Source: DATKSS01 sp049582065 (GTDB taxonomy: Bacteria > Chloroflexota > Dormibacteria > Dormibacterales > Dormibacteraceae). From it: a stretch of 12,753 nucleotides of DNA. Within the stretch, counting starts at the first letter, position 1. The number at the start of each line of letters is the position of its first letter. Of this stretch, positions 1 through 5,944 are shown one piece after another. Under the pieces are notes generated by a model. The model was not told the DNA's origin, did not search any database, and was given only the letters and a program-made list of their open reading frames with translations. The position numbers were made by a program, and so were the translations under genes. The stretch covers positions 1-12,753 of the forward strand of contig JBAUTF010000092.1 in the NCBI GenBank assembly GCA_049582065.1, in the 5' to 3' direction.

Positions 1-1037
1 GCCACCCCGATCGCGAACCCGATCAATAGAAGGGTGCCCGCGCCTTGCACCAGGGACGTGCGGACCTCCTGCTGGCGCACGGCGGCCAGCGCGGTGGATG
101 AGTCGATCGATGCCACCACCACCCAGCCGAGGCTGGTGATCGGCGCGTAACCGGCCAGGACGTCGTGATTCCTGTAGTCGACGGTCTGCGTGGCTCCGCC
201 GCCACTCGTGAGTGCACGGTCGTATATCGCAGCTTCGGCCTTGGTGGTGAGCGTGCCTTTTGCCACCATGGCCTCGTCGTTCGCGAGGACGCCCCAGTCA
301 GAGCTGTAGAGAAGAAGGTCCTGCGCGCTGATCACGTGGATCTCCTGGTCGTGAGAGCTGACGGCATCCGGCCCGTAGGGGTTGATCAGCTGTCCGAGGA
401 GCGGTATTTCAAGGTCTGCGCCCAGGACGCCTTGAGGTTTGAGGTCGGCACCGATGATCGGTGCGGTCATGACCCAAAGGAGCCCGCTGCCGCCGAGCTG
501 TACGGGCCCGAGCGTCTCGACGCTGAGGCTGTTGGCATAGGTCGTCCCGGGAGGAGTTGCCGCGAAGGAGGTGCCTCCGGAGGTGGATGCAACTGCGACT
601 CCGCTCAGGTTGAACACCTGGATCCTCTCGAAGTCGGGGTGCGACGGAACCGTGGCGAGGAGTTGAGCATTGAGGTCGGGCGCCGAGACCCGCCCGATCT
701 CACCTTGGGCCATGATGCGGAGCTCGGACTGGCGCTCCGCCACCCAGTCGGTGATCCGGACAGCGGTGCTTGCGGCCGTTGCCTCGGCTTGCGCCTGCGC
801 CTGGTCGGTGATGGTCTGCGCGCTCCAGGTCGCCACCATGAAACCGAGGGCGAGCGAGACCGGGATCGACACCAGCAGCATGGCTGCCACGACGCGCACC
901 AAATAGGAGTCGAAAGCCTTCCAGCGCTTCCAACTCCCAGGCCGTGGCGCAGCGTAAGAGGCGGCCTCGACCAATCGAAGCGGCGGCTGCGGCGTGACGA
1001 GGATGGGGGCCGGCGGTGGCCCGCGTCGGAGCTGCAC
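1..1037 (-). CDS. Membrane sensor with periplasmic CACHE-like domain, 3' end cut by window (probable sensor histidine kinase)
   Basis: Reading the minus strand from a GTG at 1037 gives 345 open codons that run off the left edge; an in-frame TAA at 1044-1046 limits the start. Residues 1-46 are a proline- and arginine-rich cytoplasmic stretch. Residues about 48-70 form a first membrane helix. Residues about 75-310 look like an extracytoplasmic double-CACHE fold, ending with the typical elements NHDVLAGYAPI and GWVVVASID. A second membrane helix begins near residue 329 (GAGTLLLIGFAIGVA). The signalling output domain lies outside the window. Because a NarL-type response regulator lies just upstream on the same strand, a histidine kinase is the likeliest output, but a GGDEF, chemoreceptor or phosphatase output is not excluded. 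The start is uncertain: AAGAAGG is only 1 nt from the 1037 GTG, and a second in-frame GTG lies at 899. The ligand cannot be named; CACHE domains usually bind small molecules such as amino or organic acids. Confidence 0.8.
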   Translation of the reverse strand, partial: MQLRRGPPPAPILVTPQPPLRLVEAASYAAPRPGSWKRWKAFDSYLVRVVAAMLLVSIPVSLALGFMVATWSAQTITDQAQAQAEATAASTAVRITDWVAERQSELRIMAQGEIGRVSAPDLNAQLLATVPSHPDFERIQVFNLSGVAVASTSGGTSFAATPPGTTYANSLSVETLGPVQLGGSGLLWVMTAPIIGADLKPQGVLGADLEIPLLGQLINPYGPDAVSSHDQEIHVISAQDLLLYSSDWGVLANDEAMVAKGTLTTKAEAAIYDRALTSGGGATQTVDYRNHDVLAGYAPITSLGWVVVASIDSSTALAAVRQQEVRTSLVQGAGTLLLIGFAIGV

Positions 1038-1089
1038 ACCTTCTTACTACGCCTGGGGTGGCGCATTGTCGCCATTGGTGAGCACGGCG

Positions 1090-1112
1090 GCCATCCCCTG
1101 TAAGGGGATGGC
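1090..1112 (-). other. Intercistronic hairpin between response regulator and sensor
   Basis: CCATCCCC (1091-1098) and GGGGATGG (1104-1111) form a perfect 8-bp stem around a TGTAA loop; the G1090-C1112 pair extends it to 9 bp. It lies in the gap between the response regulator stop and the sensor start. No T-run follows on either strand, so a classical intrinsic terminator is unlikely. An mRNA stability or processing element that sets the regulator-to-sensor ratio is possible (inference). Confidence 0.5.
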
Positions 1113-1123
1113 TTCGGTCGCCC

Positions 1124-1816
1124 CTACAGCTCGATCAGCCCCTTGCGCGCAGCCGAGATGACGGCTTGCAGCTTGGAGTGAACCTGCAGCTTCTCGATCA
1201 CGTGGCGCACGTGCCATTCGACCGTGTGGGGGGCGATGCCGAGCCGGCTGGACATCTCGCCGGTGTCCAGGCCCTCGGCCAGAAGGTGCAGGATGTCGAG
1301 CTCACGAGGAGTGAACTCGGCGAGGAGCTGCTCGCGCTCGCGTTTGCGCGTGACTGCGGCGCGCTGCCGGGCGATGGCGCGGGCAAACAGCTCGACGGGG
1401 ATCAGCACCTCGCCCCGCGCGGCGCGGCGCACCGCTTCGATGATCTGGTCCGCGGTCGCGTCCTTGGTCAGGTACGCGGTGGCGCCGGCGTCGATCGCGT
1501 CGAGAAGCGCGGTCTCGGACTCGTCGGCGCTGTGAAAAACGAGCGCAGAATCATGGTGCTGGCCCTGGATCAGCCGCGCCGCATCCGGCCCGGACATGTC
1601 TGGGAGCCTGAAGTCCATCAGGACCACGTCGGGTTCGTTCCTGGTAGCTTCCTCGACCGCGGCCGCACCAGAGGCGGCGATGCCAGAGACGGAGAGGCCC
1701 TGCTGCCCTTCGAGGATCTTGGCGATGGCGGATGCGAGCAGCGGATGGTCCTGGACGATCAGGATGCGCACTCGCATCGGGGTTGGTTCGCTGCTTGCGG
1801 CGGGCTCCGGGTTCAC
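1124..1816 (-). CDS. NarL/LuxR-family two-component response regulator
   Basis: This is a two-domain transcriptional regulator. Numbering from the ATG at 1777 (217 residues, the usual family length), residues 2-120 are a receiver domain with Asp10, the phosphoacceptor Asp55 in VVLMDFRLPD, Ser83 as the switch residue and Lys105 in YLTKDA. Residues 155-217 are a LuxR-type helix-turn-helix (FTPRELDILHLLAEGL, IAPHTVEWHVRHVIEKL). The first residue of the acidic metal-binding pair is Gln9 instead of Asp/Glu, which is unusual. Two starts are possible: ATG 1777, which has no clear ribosome site, and in-frame GTG 1816, preceded by GAGG at 8 nt and adding 13 residues; I give the longer form. The frame stays open to 2149, but that extension is low-complexity and crosses a tandem repeat, so I treat it as noncoding. 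The gene precedes the CACHE sensor, so the two probably form a two-component system transcribed regulator first. Confidence 0.9.
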   Translation of the reverse strand: MNPEPAASSEPTPMRVRILIVQDHPLLASAIAKILEGQQGLSVSGIAASGAAAVEEATRNEPDVVLMDFRLPDMSGPDAARLIQGQHHDSALVFHSADESETALLDAIDAGATAYLTKDATADQIIEAVRRAARGEVLIPVELFARAIARQRAAVTRKREREQLLAEFTPRELDILHLLAEGLDTGEMSSRLGIAPHTVEWHVRHVIEKLQVHSKLQAVISAARKGLIEL

Positions 1817-1884
1817 CGGCGCTGCCTCACTTTGGGGCACCGCAGTCGGCTGGGAAAACAACCCTCCAGGGCTGGACACGACCT

Positions 1885-1923
1885 CACTTCCATCAGTTGC
1901 TCGTGCAACTGTAAAGCGAAGTG
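1885..1923. promoter_or_regulatory. Nested inverted repeat, candidate operator or leader hairpin
   Basis: The inner repeat is CAGTTGC-TCGT-GCAACTG (1894-1911), a perfect 7-bp inverted repeat with a 4-nt centre. It is flanked by an outer pair, CACTTC (1885-1890) and GAAGTG (1918-1923). It lies about 70 nt upstream of the GTG of the response regulator. As DNA it has the shape of a dimer-binding site, such as one for the adjacent LuxR-type regulator (inference); as RNA it would fold into a stem-loop in the leader. Confidence 0.45.
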
Positions 1924-1950
1924 TTATCCGAGAGGGGAATTTAAGATCAA
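1923..1950 (-). promoter_or_regulatory. Weak candidate promoter for the response regulator
   Basis: On the minus strand, TTGATC (1950-1945) is followed after 16 nt by GATAAC (1928-1923), each matching four of six consensus positions of the housekeeping sigma factor. Transcription would start near 1916, just at the nested inverted repeat, so that repeat would be well placed for repression or as a leader structure. The match is modest, and the -35 box sits at the end of the tandem 24-bp repeat. Confidence 0.3.
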
Positions 1951-1989
1951 GTCGATCCCGACCAGTAAGATCAAGTCGATCCCGACCAG
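1942..1989. repeat. Perfect 24-bp tandem direct repeat (two copies)
   Basis: The copies 1942-1965 and 1966-1989 are identical over 24 bp. Each begins TAAGATCAAG and ends CCCGACCAG. They abut with no spacer. A length divisible by three leaves the open minus-strand frame intact (repeated RDRLDL), but that frame is probably not translated. The array may be a recent slippage duplication or a paired binding site upstream of the response regulator. Confidence 0.9.
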
Positions 1990-2242
1990 ATCGAACGCCT
2001 CGGTCGACTCGGGTTCCGCTTGCGCCCGAATTCGGTGGTCGAGCTGCCGAATCTGACTCCGGCTCATCGTGCGGGCCGCCCCCGCCCCGGCTCGGAGTGC
2101 CGGTTGCCTCAGCGCCCCGCAAGACCTGCCCGAGCACCGTTCTCAGCAAATCCTAAGGGTCTGTCGAGCCTGCTCAAAGATTCGACGGGCATCCTGTGAG
2201 CACAAAACGCCATCCCAGGGCGTTACCCGGAGGCAGACTTTG

Positions 2243-3559
2243 ATGTCCGAAATGGAAAACCCGTCAACCGAACCCACGGAGCGCGAATCGCTCGCGCCGT
2301 ACCAATCGCTGACCCCGCCGCCCTCAGCGCCTTTAGGCGCGCAGGGCCAGTGGATGCCGCCCGCCCCGGCGGCCCCCGACAACTCCCTGTGGCACCGGAT
2401 CGCCGCGGGCGTCGTGCTCGCCGCCATCATCGCGGCCGCCGCGGGCGCCGGCGTCGGCTTCAGCCTGGCCCGGGCCATCGACCAGAGGACGACCACCGCG
2501 CAGACCAGCGCCCAGCCTCAAGGCTCCGCCACGACCGAGACGCCCCAGGCCCAGACGCCGCAAGCCCCCATCGTTCCGGCCAACCCCGGCAGCGGATCGC
2601 AGCCCGGGAGCCTTGACGCGGCGGCGATCGCGGCGAAGGTCGACCCGGCCATCGTCGACATCAACACGGTCATCGGCACGAGCCAGGCCGCGGGCACCGG
2701 CCAGATCATCTCCTCGTCAGGCGAGGTGTTGACCAACAACCACGTGGTCGACGGCTCGTCGAGCATCCAGGTGACCGTGGTCAGCGACGGGCGGACTTAT
2801 ACCGCCCACGTGGTGGCCGACGACCCTGCCGCCGACATCGCGGTCATCCAGATGGAAGGCGCCTCCGGTCTGCCGACCGTGACATTCGCCAGCTCGTCCT
2901 CGCTGACAGTTGGGCAGTCCGTGATCGCCCTCGGCAATGCGCTCGGCGACGGCGGCACCCCTCGCGCGACCTCTGGCAGCGTGACCGCGCTCGACCAGAC
3001 CATCACGGCGAGCGAGGGCGGCGCCAAGTCAGAGCAGCTGACCGGGATGGTCCAGAGCGACGCCACCATCTGGCCTGGCGATTCGGGCGGCCCACTGGTC
3101 AACGCCGCGTCGCAGGTCGTCGGAATGATCACCGCGGGCGAAGCACAGGGATTCCGGTCCACCTCGTCCACCATCGCATACGCGATTCCGTCCGACACCC
3201 TGCTCACGATCGTCAACGAGATCCGCGCAGGCCAGTCGGACCCCGCCATCTCCTACGGCCAGGTCGGCTACATCGGCGTGTCGGCCCGCACCATGGACGC
3301 TCAGCTCGCAGCCCAGCTCGGCTTGAACGTGAGCTCGGGAGCCCTGGTGGAGTCCGTCGTGCCTGGCGGCGCCGCGGCCAACGCGGGCATCGGCCGCTTG
3401 TCGGTCATCACCAAGGTGGGCGCATCGACAATTACCACGATCGACGACCTCGGGACCGCAGTCCGATCCCACCAACCGGGTGAGAAGGTCTCTGTCACAT
3501 GGATCGACCAGAGCGGCACGCACACCACGACGGTGACCCTCGGCGGAGTCAACGGCTAG
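2243..3559 (+). CDS. Membrane-anchored HtrA/DegP-type serine protease with PDZ domain
   Basis: The product is a 438-residue S1C (trypsin-like) protease that would act on misfolded or specific proteins outside the membrane. Residues 1-50 are a proline-rich cytoplasmic tail, residues about 53-75 one membrane helix, 80-125 a Pro/Gln/Thr-rich linker, 130-330 the protease and 340-433 a PDZ domain. The catalytic triad is visible: His167 in LTNNHVV, Asp198 in ADIAVI and Ser281 in GDSGGPL. The start ATG has a good ribosome site (GGAGG 2229-2233, 9 nt spacing); the frame continues upstream but without protease-like sequence. The layout of cytoplasmic tail, single helix and extracellular protease is typical of actinobacterial and chloroflexi-type HtrA proteins. 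It is divergent from the response regulator/sensor pair, which suggests but does not prove control by that system. The exact paralogue (degP, degQ or degS equivalent) cannot be assigned. Confidence 0.95.
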   Translation: MSEMENPSTEPTERESLAPYQSLTPPPSAPLGAQGQWMPPAPAAPDNSLWHRIAAGVVLAAIIAAAAGAGVGFSLARAIDQRTTTAQTSAQPQGSATTETPQAQTPQAPIVPANPGSGSQPGSLDAAAIAAKVDPAIVDINTVIGTSQAAGTGQIISSSGEVLTNNHVVDGSSSIQVTVVSDGRTYTAHVVADDPAADIAVIQMEGASGLPTVTFASSSSLTVGQSVIALGNALGDGGTPRATSGSVTALDQTITASEGGAKSEQLTGMVQSDATIWPGDSGGPLVNAASQVVGMITAGEAQGFRSTSSTIAYAIPSDTLLTIVNEIRAGQSDPAISYGQVGYIGVSARTMDAQLAAQLGLNVSSGALVESVVPGGAAANAGIGRLSVITKVGASTITTIDDLGTAVRSHQPGEKVSVTWIDQSGTHTTTVTLGGVNG

Positions 3560-3560
3560 A

Positions 3561-3579
3561 GGTCAGGTCCATCCTGACC
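3561..3579 (+). terminator. Hairpin after htrA, possible weak terminator
   Basis: GGTCAGG (3561-3567) and CCTGACC (3573-3579) form a perfect 7-bp stem with a TCCAT loop, starting 1 nt after the stop codon of the HtrA gene. No T-tract follows, so termination would be inefficient or factor-dependent; a 3'-end stabilising hairpin is equally possible. Confidence 0.4.
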
Positions 3580-3642
3580 ACTACAAGGCTCTATATCGGC
3601 TGCTCGCTGTCACAAAGCCGGCTCGCGCGGTGCTTAGAGTAG

Positions 3643-4557
3643 GTGGCCACCGCCGGGCTGGCGCTCCGCACCATCGCGCTGTCCAAGTCCTATGGCAAGC
3701 GGCTTGCCGTCGACCGGCTCGACCTTGAGGTCGAGCGGTCCGAGCTCTTCGGATTCCTCGGGCCTAACGGCGCCGGCAAGACGACCACGATCCGGATGGC
3801 CCTTGGACTAATCGCGCCGACCTCCGGGTCGGTCGAGATCCTCGGCCGCGAGGTCCGTTCGCACCGCTCCGAGGTGCTACCGCGCGTGGGCGCCCTCGTC
3901 GAGTCCCCGGCGCTCTACAGCTACATGTCGGGCCGCGACAACCTGCGCGCGGTGGGCAACCTCCTCGGGGGCGTGCCCGAGAAGCGGATCGACGACGTGC
4001 TCGATGTCGTCTCGCTCAAAGGTCGTGACCACGACCGCGTCAGGACGTACTCGATGGGCATGAAGCAGCGTCTCGGACTCGCGGTCGCGCTGCTCAACGA
4101 TCCCGACCTGTTGATCCTTGACGAACCGGCCAACGGCCTCGATCCTGCGGGCATCGTAGAAATGCGTGATCTGCTCCGCGGACTCGCGGCGCAGGGCAAG
4201 ACGGTCTTCATCTCCAGTCACGTCCTCACAGAGGTGCAGCAGATCTGCACGCGGGTGGCGATCATCAACCACGGCCAGCTCGTGCGGGTCGCGCCGGTGC
4301 AGGAGCTGTTGAAGTCGTCGGGCGAGTTCGAGGTCAAGGTCGACGCGCCAGAAGACCTGGTGGGCCTGCTCCGCCGGCAGCCGTGGGCTCCTCAGGCGCG
4401 CAGCGAGGACGGCGTGGTCGTCACGACAGCCCCCGAAGGGCGCGGCCGCAACTTGATCAAGTTCCTGGTCGAGAACGGCCAGGCCCCGGACTCGGTCAGC
4501 GAGCGCCAGCAGGACCTCGAGGAAATCTTCCTCAGCCTTACCGGAGGAGATTCATGA
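3643..4557 (+). CDS. ABC transporter ATP-binding protein, BcrA/NatA type
   Basis: This is the 304-residue ATPase subunit of an ABC-2 type exporter. Walker A is GPNGAGKTT (40-48), the signature region is YSMGMKQRLG (136-145, in place of LSGGQ), Walker B is LLILDEP (156-162), and the switch His193 lies in SSHV. At the Q-loop position there is Glu87 in GALVESP, common in bacitracin/antibiotic-export type ATPases. Residues 225-304 form the usual C-terminal extension of this subfamily. The start is GTG at 3643, which directly follows an in-frame TAG, so no longer form exists. The stop overlaps the permease start by ATGA, so the two are translationally coupled. The substrate is unknown: relatives export peptides, antibiotics or sodium. 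The promoter is unclear; TAGAGT at 3635-3640 is too close to the start to be its -10 box with normal spacing. Confidence 0.93.
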   Translation: MATAGLALRTIALSKSYGKRLAVDRLDLEVERSELFGFLGPNGAGKTTTIRMALGLIAPTSGSVEILGREVRSHRSEVLPRVGALVESPALYSYMSGRDNLRAVGNLLGGVPEKRIDDVLDVVSLKGRDHDRVRTYSMGMKQRLGLAVALLNDPDLLILDEPANGLDPAGIVEMRDLLRGLAAQGKTVFISSHVLTEVQQICTRVAIINHGQLVRVAPVQELLKSSGEFEVKVDAPEDLVGLLRRQPWAPQARSEDGVVVTTAPEGRGRNLIKFLVENGQAPDSVSERQQDLEEIFLSLTGGDS

Positions 4558-5435
4558 GCGCAGTCACCCGCCGGCCGCGTTTCGTGGGCACGCTCAGGGG
4601 CGAGGCTGTCAAGGTCTCGAGGCAGCTCAGCTTCTGGCTGATGCTCGCGGGCTCAGGGGTGCTGCTGGCGGTCATCGTGCTGGCGGTCACCAGCTCGGAC
4701 AGCATCCGCACGCAGCTGACGGCGGACCCGTCGTCCTTCTTCTACAGCGCCCGCGACGTGTTCGGAACCGTCTACCAGATCGGCTCGGGCATCTTCCTCT
4801 TGATCGTCGGATCGCGCCTGTTCGCGATGGAGTATTCGTCCGGCACGATCCGCATCATCTACGCGCGAGGGACGGGGCGCCTGCGTCTGCTGCTCGCCAA
4901 GATGATCACCCTCGCGGTCATAGGCATTCTGCTGCTGGCAGGTTACCTCCTCATCACCGGAACGCTTATCGCGATCCTGGTGGACACGTGGGCAGGAAGC
5001 CTCGCGCCGATCCACGGCCTCCCAGGCCAGTTCTGGCAGGACTTGGGCTATTGGGCGGCGGTGCAGGGGATGAGCATGGGCATCGCTATCCTGCTGGCTG
5101 CGGCGGCGGCCGGCATCGGCCGCTCGCTTGCTTTCGCGATGGCGGCGTCGCTGGCGTTCTTTCCGGTGGACAACTTCATGACGATCCTGACCGCGCTCGG
5201 GTCGCGGATCACGCGGCAGGACCATCCATGGCTCGACATCAGCCGCTACCTGCTGGGCCCCAATTTGAACGCGGTCTTGAACCTGATCGAGCCAGGACAC
5301 CATGCGCGCGCGGCGTTTGCCACGCCGCTGCTACCGGTGGACGGCACGCACGCCCTGACCGTGATCGGGCTCTTTGCTCTCGGCTTCGCCGCCATCGCGG
5401 TCGGCCGGACCGTGCGGCCGGACGTCCTCGAATAG
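4554..5435 (+). CDS. ABC-2 type transporter permease
   Basis: The product is a 293-residue integral membrane protein that pairs with the preceding ATPase. About six hydrophobic segments are visible (residues about 27-45, 72-88, 113-144, 167-187, 190-215, 267-285). Segment two is followed by AMEYSSGTIR (91-100), the EYxxGT element common in ABC-2 permeases, where the coupling helix contacts the ATPase. The start ATG (4554) overlaps the ATPase stop as ATGA and has GGAGGA at 4543-4548, 5 nt upstream. The frame is open further upstream, but that part lies inside the ATPase gene and is not membrane-like. A single permease gene implies a homodimeric permease. The substrate cannot be predicted. Confidence 0.92.
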   Translation: MSAVTRRPRFVGTLRGEAVKVSRQLSFWLMLAGSGVLLAVIVLAVTSSDSIRTQLTADPSSFFYSARDVFGTVYQIGSGIFLLIVGSRLFAMEYSSGTIRIIYARGTGRLRLLLAKMITLAVIGILLLAGYLLITGTLIAILVDTWAGSLAPIHGLPGQFWQDLGYWAAVQGMSMGIAILLAAAAAGIGRSLAFAMAASLAFFPVDNFMTILTALGSRITRQDHPWLDISRYLLGPNLNAVLNLIEPGHHARAAFATPLLPVDGTHALTVIGLFALGFAAIAVGRTVRPDVLE

Positions 5436-5466
5436 GCTTAACAGAACACCGTCCGCCTCGGATCGG

Positions 5467-5472
5467 TATCCT
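5467..5472 (+). promoter_or_regulatory. Candidate -10 box of rpsU (leaderless mRNA)
   Basis: TATCCT is followed by exactly 9 nt and then the rpsU start GTG at 5482. There is no purine-rich ribosome site between them, so transcription probably begins at or just before the start codon. TTAACA at 5438-5443 resembles a -35 box but is 23 nt away, too far for normal spacing. Confidence 0.5.
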
Positions 5473-5481
5473 TGTCGGGTT

Positions 5482-5655
5482 GTGCGAATAGTCGTCAAAG
5501 ACCCCGAAGAGTTCGAGCAGGCCCTTCGGGAGTTTCGCCGCAAGGTGCAGGAGCAGGGGCTCGTGCGCGAGATGCGGCGCCGTTCACACTACGTGCCGCC
5601 GGCCGAGGCCCGCAAGATCAAGAGCCTTCGAGCTCGGCGCCGCCGCACCCGATAG
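5482..5655 (+). CDS. rpsU: Small ribosomal subunit protein bS21
   Basis: This 57-residue basic protein matches bS21 along its length: an N-terminal VVKDPEEFEQALREFRR helix, GLVREMRRRSHYVPPAEARK in the middle, and an arginine-rich tail (ARRRRTR). bS21 binds the 30S platform near the anti-Shine-Dalgarno end of 16S rRNA and helps initiation on SD-led mRNAs. I chose the GTG at 5482 because homology begins there, the length matches the family, and a -10-like box sits 9 nt upstream; an upstream start would add unrelated residues overlapping the permease end. It stands alone between the ABC permease and a 5S rRNA gene, not next to dnaG or rpoD as in enteric bacteria. bS21 is generally missing from Actinobacteriota, so this is a mild taxonomic clue. 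Confidence 0.93.
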   Translation: MRIVVKDPEEFEQALREFRRKVQEQGLVREMRRRSHYVPPAEARKIKSLRARRRRTR

Positions 5656-5661
5656 ATAGGT

Positions 5662-5711
5662 GACTTCCCCGCTAGCGGGGAAGGTGGCGCGCAGCGCCGG
5701 ATGGGGAGGTC
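5662..5711. repeat. REP-like nested palindromic element between rpsU and 5S rRNA
   Basis: CTTCCCCGCTAGCGGGGAAG (5664-5683) is a perfect 20-bp palindrome. It is followed by a second small hairpin, GGCGC-GCA-GCGCC (about 5686-5698). The outer sequence GACTTCCCC (5662-5670) can instead pair with GGGGAGGTC (5703-5711), with one G-T pair, enclosing everything between. Two mutually exclusive folds are therefore possible. The form resembles the extragenic palindromic elements seen in many copies in GC-rich genomes. The first hairpin has no T-tract, so it is not a clear rpsU terminator. Confidence 0.6.
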
Positions 5712-5741
5712 CGCCCGGCTAGCAGCGATTCGGCGTCCATT

Positions 5742-5750
5742 TGGTAGAAT
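5742..5750 (+). promoter_or_regulatory. Extended -10 promoter of the 5S rRNA gene
   Basis: TGGTAGAAT contains TGn followed by TAGAAT (5745-5750), a five-of-six -10 match with the extended TG motif. Six nucleotides later, at 5757, is the predicted first base of 5S rRNA. No convincing -35 box is visible at 16-18 nt. The fit between promoter and RNA end suggests that the 5S gene is transcribed on its own with little or no 5' processing. Confidence 0.6.
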
Positions 5751-5756
5751 TACCCC

Positions 5757-5874
5757 GTTCGGTGACCATGGCGGAGGGGAGACACCCGTTCCCATTCCGA
5801 ACACGGTAGTTAAGCCCTCCAGCGCCGATGGTACTGTCGGGGTAACCCGATGGGAGAGTAGGTCGTTGCCGAGC
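5757..5874 (+). rRNA. rrf: 5S ribosomal RNA
   Basis: This is a full-length 5S rRNA of about 118 nt. The 5' strand GTTCGGTGAC (5757-5766) pairs with GTTGCCGAGC (5865-5874) as helix I, with a few G-U pairs. Conserved internal blocks are CCCATTCCGAACACGG (loop C region), AGTTAAGCCCTCCAGCGCC and GATGGTACTG, followed by the GGGAGAGTAGGTCG 3' segment. It is not preceded by 23S rRNA: the upstream 100 nt contain rpsU and a palindrome, so the gene is unlinked from a normal rRNA operon. It has its own -10 box and a strong terminator. The boundaries are set by helix I and could be off by 1-2 nt. Confidence 0.96.
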
Positions 5875-5879
5875 GTTTT

Positions 5880-5921
5880 AATAAGTCCCGCGGGCCGCAA
5901 GGTCCCTGGGACTTATTTGTT
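5880..5921 (+). terminator. Intrinsic terminator of the 5S rRNA gene
   Basis: AATAAGTCCC (5880-5889) pairs perfectly with GGGACTTATT (5908-5917). The interior also pairs as GGGCC-GCAA-GGTCC, with a GNRA-type tetraloop. The T-rich tail TTTGTTGT follows on the plus strand. It begins about 5 nt after the 3' end of 5S rRNA. It also lies 27 nt past the stop of the convergent flippase gene, but the minus-strand side has no T-tail, so it mainly serves the 5S gene. Confidence 0.85.
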
Positions 5922-5944
5922 GTAGCGGCCCATTCCGAGCCGGG

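Larger units (their letters stand above)
1817..2242. other. Divergent intergenic region between response regulator and htrA
   Basis: About 426 nt lie between the divergent starts. The part nearest the regulator holds a nested inverted repeat (1885-1923) and a 24-bp tandem duplication (1942-1989). The middle (1990-2200) shows only a short CCGAATTCGG palindrome (2026-2035) and no gene that I can support. The part nearest htrA holds a small hairpin (AACGCC 2206-2211 with GGCGTT 2219-2224) immediately before the htrA ribosome site. Promoters for both genes must lie here, but only a weak candidate for the regulator can be pointed to. Confidence 0.6.

Noticed and set aside
165..1103. Long plus-strand open frame of 312 codons opposite the CACHE sensor
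   Set aside because: It is antisense to a convincing sensor with membrane helices and a CACHE domain. Its own product has no recognisable domain and is rich in Arg, Gly and Asp, as expected for a shadow frame in GC-rich DNA.
1817..2149. N-terminal extension of the response regulator frame
   Set aside because: The frame stays open, but the product is low-complexity, includes a duplicated RDRLDL from the tandem repeat, and the receiver domain begins at the normal place after the 1777 ATG.
3635..3640. TAGAGT as -10 box of the ABC transporter operon
   Set aside because: It ends 2 nt before the GTG start, so the transcript would begin inside the coding sequence, and the upstream in-frame TAG rules out an earlier start. 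No properly spaced -35 box is seen.
5664..5698. rpsU intrinsic terminator
   Set aside because: The palindrome could terminate transcription, but no T-tract follows, and its two-hairpin form fits a REP-like element better.
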